From Oscillospiraceae bacterium (lineage in GTDB: Bacteria > Bacillota_A > Clostridia > Oscillospirales > WRJC01), in the NCBI GenBank assembly GCA_009785015.1, contig WQXD01000121.1:1-9843 (forward strand): a stretch of DNA of 9,843 nt, read 5' to 3'. Positions 1 through 6,175 of this stretch are shown here, piece after piece. Below the pieces are notes generated by a model that worked only from the letters and a program-made list of their open reading frames with translations, made no database searches and was not told the DNA's origin. Positions within the stretch are counted from its first letter, which is position 1; each line of letters opens with the position of its first letter. Made by a program: the position numbers and the translations under genes.

Positions 1-84
1 ACCCCATGGGCGAAAAAAATTAAAGACTTTTTTGTAAATTTTCCGTACCGGCAAATAAATCTTGCAAAAACCGCGTTTATGTGA
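1..84 (+). other. Left-edge region without an identifiable gene
   Basis: This is AT-rich sequence before the first promoter. One forward frame is open from base 1 to a TGA at 82-84, and another reaches a TAA at 21-23 (reading Pro-Met-Gly-Glu-Lys-Asn). Either could be the last codons of a gene to the left, but both are too short to recognise. No stem followed by a T-run was found, so no terminator is called. Confidence 0.3.
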
Positions 85-90
85 TATAAT
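62..90 (+). promoter_or_regulatory. Extended -10 promoter of the SBP-Cdr operon
   Basis: TTGCAA at 62-67 is followed after exactly 17 bp by a perfect TATAAT at 85-90. TG at 82-83 adds the extended -10 motif (TGATATAAT). Transcription should start near 97, giving a leader of about 45 nt before the ATG at 142. The same 11-mer TGATATAATCG occurs in the aspS promoter at 5901-5911. Confidence 0.75.
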
Positions 91-113
91 CGGAATAATC
101 GGATTATACCGAT
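89..113. promoter_or_regulatory. Near-perfect 25-bp palindrome, candidate operator
   Basis: The dyad is centred on G101. The left half reads ATCGGAATAATC (89-100) and the right half GATTATACCGAT (102-113). Eleven of twelve positions pair and only A94/A108 fails. It begins in the -10 box and covers the predicted transcription start, the usual place for a repressor to block initiation. In RNA it could form a 5' hairpin, but the one-base centre makes a DNA site more likely. The cognate regulator is not in the window. Confidence 0.6.
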
Positions 114-141
114 GTATATTTTTTAAAGGAGCTGCAATTTT

Positions 142-1650
142 ATGAAAAAAATTATACCTCTTTTGCTTTTTTTGGCTGTCGCGTTTTGTTTCGGCTGCCA
201 AAGCGGCGAAAAAACGGCCGAAAATATTAAACCGGAGCTGCCGGAAGGGGATGACGCCGGTTTTGCCGAAGAAAACGCCGAAAACGACATATACAACATG
301 AAAAAAAGGGAGAGCATAAAGGACAATCTCCCCGAAACGGATTTCGGCGGCGGCGTGTTCAATATCCTGCAGCGCACCGAATGGAATTATGAATTTTTGG
401 CGGAATCCGAAAACGGCGATGTGGTAAACGACGCGGTGTACAAACGAAACCTCACCGTCGAGGAGAGGTTCAACGCCAAATTAAACTCCGTCGACGTCAT
501 GGGCGGCTGGAACGAACAGGAGATTTATCTGAAAAAAGTGCGCAACAGCGTGGCGGCGGGAGACGACGAGTTTCAGCTGCTGTCCGGCTATGCGGCGTAC
601 ATGCCGAAACTTCAGACGGGCGGGTATCTCATAAACCTCCACGCATTGCCCCATGTCGATTTTGACAAAGCCTGGTGGAGCGCGGACCTGAAGGAAAATT
701 TCACCATCAACGGGAGGATGTTTTTCGCGACGGGAGACATTTCGCTCTCTTTATGGGAAGATATCCTCGCCGTATATTTCAACAAGCAGATGATAGCCGA
801 TTATGAGATCGAAAATCCCTACGACCTCGTGCGTTCGGGAAAATGGACCATAGACAAGTTAAACGAGATATGCAAAAATGTGTACAAGGACGTGGACGGG
901 GACGGAAAGCCGTCGGAAAAAAGCGATATATTCGGTTACGCCACAGACACCACGAATTACGTCGACGGATTCTTCGGAGCCTTTGACTGCCCCGTGATAA
1001 AAAAAGACGCTGACGGCGTCCCGTATCACGCCCAGAATATCCAGAAAATGGCCGATATCGTCGATACGTTGTATGCGTTTTTGTGGGAAAGCCCGGGTGT
1101 TTACGCGAATCCGGTTTCGGATCCCGGACCCCGAAATTTATACAGATATATCTTTGAAGAGGGCCGGGCGATGTTTTTGCCGGAACTTCTGGGGAATGCG
1201 CAGGCGCTGCGGAGCATGGACACCGATTTCGGCATAATACCGTACCCGAAGTGGGACGAAGCGCAAAAAAATTATCTGACCACGTCCGTGGCGTATTTTT
1301 CCATGTTCTGCGTGCCGGCGACTGTCCAAAATCTGGATATGACCGGGATCCTGACCGAGGCGCTGTGCGCGGAAAGCTACAAAAAGGTGATTCCGGCCTT
1401 TTATGAAATAGCCCTGAAATCCAAATATTCGAGGGACGACGAATCGGCTGAAATGATAGACATAATCAGAAGCGGGCTCACGTTCGACTTCGGGAAGGTA
1501 TATGTCACGGAACTCGCGTACTCGATGAATATCCTGAGGGATCTGATGTCCGCGAAAAAAAACAATTTCACTTCCACGTTCGAAAAGGGCGAACGCTCGT
1601 ACAATTCCGCTCTGGCAAAACTGCTTGCCACTTTTGATACTGATATATAG
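142..1650 (+). CDS. Extracellular solute-binding lipoprotein (carbohydrate ABC transporter, family 1-like)
   Basis: This is probably the extracytoplasmic substrate-binding subunit of a carbohydrate ABC importer, anchored by lipid to the outer face of the membrane. The 502-residue product has a charged start, a hydrophobic stretch at residues 4-18 and Cys19 preceded by Gly. The lipobox is irregular, with Cys and Phe at -3 and -2. An acidic linker covers roughly 20-68. The binding-protein fold starts near 70 and includes GDVVNDAVYKRN (92-103) and TVEERF (105-110), which recur in its paralogue at 4293-5786. An EF-hand-like loop DVDGDG follows at 250-255. The ATG has AAAGGAG at 125-131, 10 nt upstream. 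It is first in an operon with the reductase 16 bp downstream. The substrate is unknown and no permease lies nearby. The family call is firm; the sugar class is inferred. Confidence 0.85.
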   Translation: MKKIIPLLLFLAVAFCFGCQSGEKTAENIKPELPEGDDAGFAEENAENDIYNMKKRESIKDNLPETDFGGGVFNILQRTEWNYEFLAESENGDVVNDAVYKRNLTVEERFNAKLNSVDVMGGWNEQEIYLKKVRNSVAAGDDEFQLLSGYAAYMPKLQTGGYLINLHALPHVDFDKAWWSADLKENFTINGRMFFATGDISLSLWEDILAVYFNKQMIADYEIENPYDLVRSGKWTIDKLNEICKNVYKDVDGDGKPSEKSDIFGYATDTTNYVDGFFGAFDCPVIKKDADGVPYHAQNIQKMADIVDTLYAFLWESPGVYANPVSDPGPRNLYRYIFEEGRAMFLPELLGNAQALRSMDTDFGIIPYPKWDEAQKNYLTTSVAYFSMFCVPATVQNLDMTGILTEALCAESYKKVIPAFYEIALKSKYSRDDESAEMIDIIRSGLTFDFGKVYVTELAYSMNILRDLMSAKKNNFTSTFEKGERSYNSALAKLLATFDTDI

Positions 1651-1666
1651 GGAGGACAAAAAATTT

Positions 1667-3316
1667 ATGAACAGGATTATCATAGTCGGCGGGGTCGCCG
1701 GAGGGGCTTCGTCCGCGGCGCGTCTGCGCAGATTGGATGAAAGGGCCAAGATCATCATGTTTGAGAGGGGCGAACATATTTCGTTTGCCAACTGCGGATT
1801 GCCGTATTATATCGGGGGCGCTATAGAAAACCGCGAGGATTTGATTCTTTGGAATCCGGAAAGTTTTCGCCGGCGTTTTGATATCGACGTGAGGATTCGG
1901 ACCGAAGTATTGTCAATTGACCCGAAGGCAAAAACGGCGCGGGCAAAAAACCTGCTCACCGGCGAAATTTATTTTGAAACCTACGACAAGCTCATACTGT
2001 CGCCCGGAGGCGTTCCGATAAAAACACCGATAGCGGGCAGCGAATCGGAGGGCGTGTTTACCCTGAAAAATATCGCCGACGCCGACCGCGTCAAAGAGTA
2101 CATACAAAAAAAGCGCCCGCAAAGCGCGGCCGTGATCGGGGGCGGTTTTATCGGAATCGAAATGGCCGAAAATCTGAGGGAAGCAAAAATGGAGGTGAGC
2201 ATCGTCGAATTTTCGGATCAGGTGCTCGCGCCTTTGGATATCGACATGGCCTGCGACGTGCACCGTCATCTGCGAAAAAACGGCGTTTCGCTGTATCTGA
2301 AAAACAAAGTGCGGGAAATCAAAGCGCAAAACGGCCGTTTGAGCGTCGAGCTGCAAAACGGGGCGATAGAAGCCGATATGGCGATTCTCGCCGTCGGAGT
2401 CACCGCCGACAGCCGGCTGGCGAAAGAGGCCGGATTGGAGCTGAATGCAAAAGGCGGCATTGTGGTCGACAAGCATATGCGCACCTCGGATCCGGATATA
2501 TACGCGGTGGGCGACGCGGCGGAAACCGCCGATTTCGTCACGGGGCAAGCCGCGATGATTCCGCTCGCCGGCCCCGCGAACAAGCAGGCGCGCATAGCCG
2601 CGGACAACATCTGCGGCATAGCGTCCGAGTATGCGGGCACGCAGGGCTCCGCCGTCGTGAAAGTGTTCGATATGACGGCGGCCTCCACCGGGATAAACGA
2701 AAAGACCGCGAAACGGCTCGGCATGGACTACGACAAGGTATTTTTGTGGCTGCCGGGCCACGCGGGCTATTACCCCGGCTCGCGGCCCATGTCGATGAAG
2801 CTGATTTTTGAAAAAGACGGCGGAAGAATCCTGGGGGCGCAGCTTGTCGGATTCGAGGGCGCGGACAAACGCTGCGACGTGCTGGCTGTGGCGGTGCGCG
2901 CGAAAATGACGGCCCATGAGCTGACCCGGCTTGAACTCTGCTACGCGCCGCCGTATTCGTCCGCCAAAGACCCCGTGAACATGGCGGGATACGCGATTGA
3001 AAATATACTGACCGGCAAAGTGAAAAATTTCCACTGGCACGACGCGGACTCGCTGCCCCGCGACGGCAGCGCAAATTTGCTCGATGTGCGGACCCCGCCG
3101 GAAACCGCACGGGGGAAAATAGAGGGATTTATGAACATCCCATTGGACGACCTGCGCGGAAGGCTCGGGGAATTAGACAAATCCAAGCCCGTGTATGTCC
3201 ATTGCCAGAGCGGAATGCGCAGTTACCTCGCCGTCCGGATACTGGCGCAAAACGGGTTTGACGCGTACAATCTGAGCGGCGGGTACAGGCTGTACAGCGC
3301 GGTCAAAAATCAATAA
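1667..3316 (+). CDS. cdr: CoA-disulfide / persulfide reductase with C-terminal rhodanese domain
   Basis: This cytoplasmic FAD enzyme of the pyridine nucleotide-disulfide oxidoreductase superfamily should use NAD(P)H to reduce CoA disulfide, CoA persulfide or polysulfide. Residues 4-19 hold the FAD dinucleotide-binding motif (GGVAGGASSAAR from 8). The single redox Cys43 lies in SFANCGLPYY, the CoA-disulfide reductase signature. A second nucleotide-binding motif GGGFIG is at 158-163, and the FAD motif YAVGDAAE is at 279-286. YAPPYSSAKDPVNMAG at 426-441 is the conserved dimer segment. Residues 456-546 form a rhodanese domain with active-site loop HCQSGMRS and Cys513. At 549 residues it fits the fused CoADR-rhodanese form. 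The start at 1667 is chosen for GGGAGG at 1650-1655, 11 nt away; an in-frame ATG at 1625 overlaps the upstream gene and has no such site. Whether CoA disulfide or persulfide is the true substrate cannot be read from sequence. Confidence 0.9.
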   Translation: MNRIIIVGGVAGGASSAARLRRLDERAKIIMFERGEHISFANCGLPYYIGGAIENREDLILWNPESFRRRFDIDVRIRTEVLSIDPKAKTARAKNLLTGEIYFETYDKLILSPGGVPIKTPIAGSESEGVFTLKNIADADRVKEYIQKKRPQSAAVIGGGFIGIEMAENLREAKMEVSIVEFSDQVLAPLDIDMACDVHRHLRKNGVSLYLKNKVREIKAQNGRLSVELQNGAIEADMAILAVGVTADSRLAKEAGLELNAKGGIVVDKHMRTSDPDIYAVGDAAETADFVTGQAAMIPLAGPANKQARIAADNICGIASEYAGTQGSAVVKVFDMTAASTGINEKTAKRLGMDYDKVFLWLPGHAGYYPGSRPMSMKLIFEKDGGRILGAQLVGFEGADKRCDVLAVAVRAKMTAHELTRLELCYAPPYSSAKDPVNMAGYAIENILTGKVKNFHWHDADSLPRDGSANLLDVRTPPETARGKIEGFMNIPLDDLRGRLGELDKSKPVYVHCQSGMRSYLAVRILAQNGFDAYNLSGGYRLYSAVKNQ

Positions 3317-3326
3317 ATGCCAAAAA

Positions 3327-4265
3327 TCACCTTATATCCCGCAAGGCCCTCAATACATTCATCTGGTCTTCGTCTATATGGCCGTCGCGGAACATGCACA
3401 CATCCACCGTCACCACCCCGCCGCGCCCGTTGACCTTCGTTATATAATCGCGCATATACGCTCCCGTGTATTTGGTGCCGGGCTGGCACCAGCCGTTGTA
3501 TATGTTGCCGTCCGGCGGGACGCCCAAAAACGACAGCGTGTGCCACTGCGCGCCGCCGATGAAGCGGCTGTCCGGCAAATCCGTGAAGTCGTTCATTTCG
3601 CCCGTCGTGAAATCGTCGCTTACGCTGTAAGCGGAAACTCTCTTCTCCACGCCGAGGTTCAGGGCGACGAGCGCGTCACGGTTTCCCGCCCGCAGCGCGT
3701 CGGCCATGATTTTGAGCTTTTCTTCATCATAGCCGATGAACGCGTAACAGCCGTCCGCCCACCAGCCCCTGACTTTCGCGCCGTATTTTTTGCTGTATTC
3801 CTCTACGACCCCGGCCCACTTCGAAACGAACTCCGCGGACACCTTGTCGTTTTGGCTCACATAGCCGAACGACCCGCCCGCCTGCGGGTCGTCGAGCGGG
3901 CCGTCGCCCGTGAAGTACAGCAGCAAGTCGATGCCGCGCTTATTCAAGGCCGAATAGATATCTTCGATGAAATCGCGTTTCGCGCAGGCTTCGCCGGGCT
4001 TGTACCCCGTGATCCGGTCGTAGGTCGTGTTCGGGGCGAGCATATATTTGCTCCTTTGCATGATTGTCAAACACAGGTATCCCGCATTTACTTCCGCTAT
4101 TTGCGAAGCGATGAAGTCGGCGTCAAGCGAATCTATATATCCGCTCCAGTCCGTTTTGCCTTTTCCCATATTAGCGGCTCTGCCGGGGTTGTTTTGCACG
4201 CCGTCCAACAGATGGATGAACATGCCCCATTTTTTGTCGTGAAACCAATCTGTCTTATGTGCCAT
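3327..4265 (-). CDS. GH29-like (alpha-L-fucosidase-like) TIM-barrel hydrolase, cytoplasmic
   Basis: This 312-residue protein resembles the catalytic domain of GH29 alpha-L-fucosidases. It opens with WFHDKKWGMFIH (7-18), matching the family N-terminus WF-DAKFGIFIHW. It carries VRGWWADGCY (165-174), which corresponds to the W-x-D-G segment holding the GH29 nucleophile, making Asp171 the candidate nucleophile. FTTGEMNDF (219-227) and GGAQWHTLSFLG (237-248) may add active-site residues. It has no signal peptide and none of the C-terminal beta domain found in many GH29 enzymes, so it should act inside the cell on an imported compound. The start has GGAGG (4276-4280 on the opposite strand), 10 nt upstream. 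It lies 27 bp after the solute-binding lipoprotein gene and is probably co-transcribed with it. Fucose specificity is not shown; the family assignment is moderate and the substrate unknown. Confidence 0.6.
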   Translation of the reverse strand: MAHKTDWFHDKKWGMFIHLLDGVQNNPGRAANMGKGKTDWSGYIDSLDADFIASQIAEVNAGYLCLTIMQRSKYMLAPNTTYDRITGYKPGEACAKRDFIEDIYSALNKRGIDLLLYFTGDGPLDDPQAGGSFGYVSQNDKVSAEFVSKWAGVVEEYSKKYGAKVRGWWADGCYAFIGYDEEKLKIMADALRAGNRDALVALNLGVEKRVSAYSVSDDFTTGEMNDFTDLPDSRFIGGAQWHTLSFLGVPPDGNIYNGWCQPGTKYTGAYMRDYITKVNGRGGVVTVDVCMFRDGHIDEDQMNVLRALRDIR

Positions 4266-4292
4266 TTTGTTTTTTCCTCCATATTCAATTAA

Positions 4293-5786
4293 CTATAGTT
4301 CTTTATACGCGTTTATCAGTTTTTCCAAAGCTTTTTCATATGACGCCTCTTTTTTTTCATAAGCGGAGACAAAATCCCGGTTCTTTTTTTCGACCAGTTC
4401 CCGGAGCAGAAAATGCACTCCGTTTATACTGATTGTGTTCACATACCCGAAATCGAAGTATATTCCGTCGTGAATTATATCGAGCATTTTAGACGTCACG
4501 TCGTCGCGCGAATATTTGATTTTGAGGGCCGTTTCATAATAGGTCGGGGTCAAATACCTGTAGCTTTCAGCCGCCAGGGCTTCAGTGACGGCGCCGACAA
4601 AATCAAGCCTGTCATTGCTTACGGGAATACAGAAAAGAGAAAAGCCGTCCTGGGTAAGCCCCAAATATTTTTCCTGGGATTCATCGTATTTGGGCGAGGG
4701 GAGTATTCCGAAATCATCCTGCATATCCCTGAGATTTTCGGCGAATTCCAAATATCCGATATTGAACAGGGCTTCCCCTCTTTTAAACAGTTCGCGAGAA
4801 GGGCGCTCGCCCGATTCGGGAATACAATACGCGCCCTGATTTTCATGGAACAGCGCGATTATTTTGCTCAGCCTTTCGATGGTTCCGGGCGAATTTATTG
4901 TGAGGGACGGATAACCGTCGCTGCCTTTCGGCGCCAGCGACTGGCCCATCGCGACAAACATCTGGTCGGTAAAATTTCCCGGTTCCACACACAGGCCAAA
5001 CGTATCCCCGATATTTTTTTCGTTGTCGCCGTTTGTGTCCCTGTATACGTTTTTGGTTATTTCATAAAGCCGGTCGTAAGTCCATTTATTGTCCAATACC
5101 GTCTGGTACAAATCTTCTATTCCGTAATCGCTCTGCAATTTTTTGTTGAAATAGAAAACCATCATACTGCCTATCATTGTCTGGCTCAAATCGCCCGTCA
5201 TAAAATAGAGCTTGCCGTCGATAGTCAGTTCATCTTCGAGCTTCTGTATCCACCACGGGGCGCCGCTGTCTATATACGGCACGTTTTTGTTCCAGTTTAC
5301 AAAAATTCCGTCGGCGGCGAGCGGAGCCACGGCCACCGAATACCCCGCGACCAAATTATGGGTATTGTCCCCCGCGTTGACGCTGTTTTTTATGGTGTTG
5401 TTAAAACTCGCCTCGTTTCCCCATATACCGGGGATTTTGACGACGTCTATAGTTATGTCAAATCTTTCCTCGACGGTTCTGCTCCTTTGGTAAATGGCGT
5501 CGTTTACAATATCTCCGGTTTCCTCCTCGACCCCCATCTCCGTGCCGAATATTATCTCGCTCCTCGACAGTATGGTGAAAGTATCTCCGGCAAATTTCAG
5601 ATCCGGCGGCACGCCGTCCGGAGTATTTTCCCTTTTGATTTCGGTCGTTTCCTCCAAAACCGCTTCGCCGAAAGTATCATCCGTACTTTTGGCGTCGCCG
5701 TCGATTTTGGCGCGGGTACAGCCCGCCCCCATTCCCAAAAGTATTCCCGCAGATAAAAATACCGCAATTATCCGTTTGATAAACAT
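4293..5786 (-). CDS. Extracellular solute-binding lipoprotein (carbohydrate ABC transporter), paralogue of the first
   Basis: This 497-residue lipoprotein is presumably the substrate-binding part of an ABC sugar importer. It has a hydrophobic signal at 5-20 and GMGAGC with lipid-modified Cys23, a better lipobox than its paralogue at 142-1650. A Thr/Glu-rich linker (24-65) precedes the binding domain. The two proteins align along their full length. Shared blocks include GD(I/V)VNDA(I/V)Y, TVEERF, PWW/AWW at 177-179, a Trp-Thr segment before the EF-hand-like loop, and a C-terminal SYEKALEKL/SYNSALAKL helix. The loop DTNGDNEKNIGD (250-261) keeps the 12-residue calcium-loop spacing better than its paralogue. 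AAGGAGA (5795-5800 on the opposite strand) lies 8 nt before the ATG. It is first in an operon with the GH29-like gene, which suggests both handle the same glycan. No permease is in the window. Confidence 0.87.
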   Translation of the reverse strand: MFIKRIIAVFLSAGILLGMGAGCTRAKIDGDAKSTDDTFGEAVLEETTEIKRENTPDGVPPDLKFAGDTFTILSRSEIIFGTEMGVEEETGDIVNDAIYQRSRTVEERFDITIDVVKIPGIWGNEASFNNTIKNSVNAGDNTHNLVAGYSVAVAPLAADGIFVNWNKNVPYIDSGAPWWIQKLEDELTIDGKLYFMTGDLSQTMIGSMMVFYFNKKLQSDYGIEDLYQTVLDNKWTYDRLYEITKNVYRDTNGDNEKNIGDTFGLCVEPGNFTDQMFVAMGQSLAPKGSDGYPSLTINSPGTIERLSKIIALFHENQGAYCIPESGERPSRELFKRGEALFNIGYLEFAENLRDMQDDFGILPSPKYDESQEKYLGLTQDGFSLFCIPVSNDRLDFVGAVTEALAAESYRYLTPTYYETALKIKYSRDDVTSKMLDIIHDGIYFDFGYVNTISINGVHFLLRELVEKKNRDFVSAYEKKEASYEKALEKLINAYKEL

Positions 5787-5817
5787 ATTTTTTTCTCCTT
5801 GTATAATATAACGCTAC

Positions 5818-5833
5818 GATATGATAGCATATC
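5818..5833. promoter_or_regulatory. 16-bp dyad over the minus-strand -10 box, candidate operator
   Basis: GATATG (5818-5823) and CATATC (5828-5833) are perfect inverted repeats separated by ATAG. The dyad contains the whole -10 hexamer of the minus-strand promoter (5821-5826), so a bound protein would block RNA polymerase. It is short and AT-rich, so chance is possible. It does not resemble the 89-113 palindrome. Confidence 0.35.
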
Positions 5834-5849
5834 CTGCGCGAAATTTCAA
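5821..5849 (-). promoter_or_regulatory. Promoter of the SBP2-GH29-like operon
   Basis: On the minus strand, TTGAAA (5844-5849) is followed after 17 bp by TATCAT (5821-5826), with TGC directly before the -10 box as an extended -10 element. Transcription should start near 5814, leaving a leader of about 28 nt that ends in the ribosome binding site at 5795-5800. The promoter is divergent from the aspS promoter, with about 30 bp between the two -35 boxes. Confidence 0.65.
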
Positions 5850-5880
5850 TGATAATTTTGTGAACATATTTTCAATCTTG

Positions 5881-5909
5881 TTGTATTTTTCAAAAATTTA
5901 TGATATAAT
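5881..5909 (+). promoter_or_regulatory. Extended -10 promoter of aspS
   Basis: TTGTAT (5881-5886), a 17-bp spacer and a perfect TATAAT (5904-5909) are preceded by TGA, the extended -10. Transcription should start near 5916, so the leader before the synthetase ATG at 6057 is about 140 nt, unusually long compared with the other genes here. A partial dyad, TATGA (5899-5903) with TCATA (5914-5918), flanks the -10 box. Confidence 0.7.
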
Positions 5910-5959
5910 CGTGTCATACAGGGCAAGAAGCGAAACTTTTAAAGAAAGGATGTGATGAA

Positions 5960-6175
5960 ATGCGGCATACAGATTATGCCGGAATAGATGGTTTCCGTAA
6001 TTTTATCGGCTGTAACCCAAACAAAACAAATTCTAAATTACGGAGGTTGTCAAATTATGTCCAATACTTTAAATATTTTAAATATTTCTGCCCAAGTCTC
6101 AAATTCATATGCCCAAGCAGAGCGGCTGCATACCCGTATCGGGCAGGAGGCGCAAGTCCGCGGCATAATCTATAA
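5960..6175 (+). CDS. Possible leader ORF upstream of and overlapping aspS
   Basis: This 71-codon ORF has its own site AAAGGA at 5945-5950, 9 nt before the ATG. Its first 32 codons lie in the aspS leader. Residues 14-24 hold four Asn codons: AAT at 5999, AAC at 6014, AAC at 6020 and AAT at 6029; a fifth comes at residue 32. Translation would run through both arms of the helix that hides the aspS ribosome binding site. The part after 6057 is out of frame with aspS and may be open only by chance. No match to a known protein is recognised. It may be a regulatory leader peptide rather than a functional product. Confidence 0.35.
   Translation: MRHTDYAGIDGFRNFIGCNPNKTNSKLRRLSNYVQYFKYFKYFCPSLKFICPSRAAAYPYRAGGASPRHNL
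5963..5981 (+). promoter_or_regulatory. Leader hairpin just inside the upstream ORF
   Basis: CGGCATA (5963-5969) and TATGCCG (5975-5981) form a perfect 7-bp stem with a 5-nt loop, CAGAT. It begins at the second codon of the leader ORF. No T-run follows, so it is not a terminator. It may be part of the folded leader, and GCCG at 5978-5981 could also pair with CGGC at 6007-6010. Confidence 0.45.
5991..6047 (+). promoter_or_regulatory. Shine-Dalgarno-sequestering helix of aspS
   Basis: TCCGTAATTT (5994-6003) is the exact reverse complement of AAATTACGGA (6035-6044), giving ten Watson-Crick pairs. G-U pairs 5993/6045, 5992/6046 and 5991/6047 can extend it. The right arm contains the whole GGAGG (6042-6046) of aspS. 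The 31-nt loop is A/C-rich and looks unstructured. While this helix is intact, initiation at 6057 should be poor; a ribosome on the leader ORF would open it. No T-box sequence was seen. Confidence 0.6.

Noticed and set aside
1625..1666. In-frame ATG upstream of the chosen cdr start
   Set aside because: It overlaps the previous gene, lacks a ribosome binding site and would add 14 residues before the FAD motif that normally sits at the N-terminus.
1913..3040. 375-codon minus-strand open frame inside cdr
   Set aside because: It lies wholly opposite an enzyme with all expected motifs, and its His/Arg-rich product has no recognisable fold.
3303..3312. Terminator hairpin at the cdr 3' end
   Set aside because: The nearby self-complementary GCTGTACAGC has no loop and no following T-run.
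3378..4292. 304-codon plus-strand open frame opposite the GH29-like gene
   Set aside because: It is an antisense shadow of a gene with a good start site. Its sequence is dominated by Arg, Ala, Val and His repeats typical of reverse frames in G+C-rich codons.
4413..5756. 447-codon open frame on the plus strand opposite the second solute-binding gene
   Set aside because: It mirrors a well-supported lipoprotein gene on the other strand, is rich in His, Arg and Phe without domain motifs, and has no convincing ribosome binding site.
5988..6056. In-frame ATG upstream of the chosen aspS start
   Set aside because: It has no usable ribosome binding site, while 6057 has GGAGG at ideal spacing. The added 23 residues are not typical of the family.
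5910..6056. T-box riboswitch in the aspS leader
   Set aside because: The leader is short for a T-box, and no TGGNACCGCG-like antiterminator sequence or terminator hairpin was found.
6065..6090. AT-rich tandem repeat at the start of aspS
   Set aside because: It is two near copies encoding Leu-Asn-Ile inside the coding region and is too short to call a repeat element.
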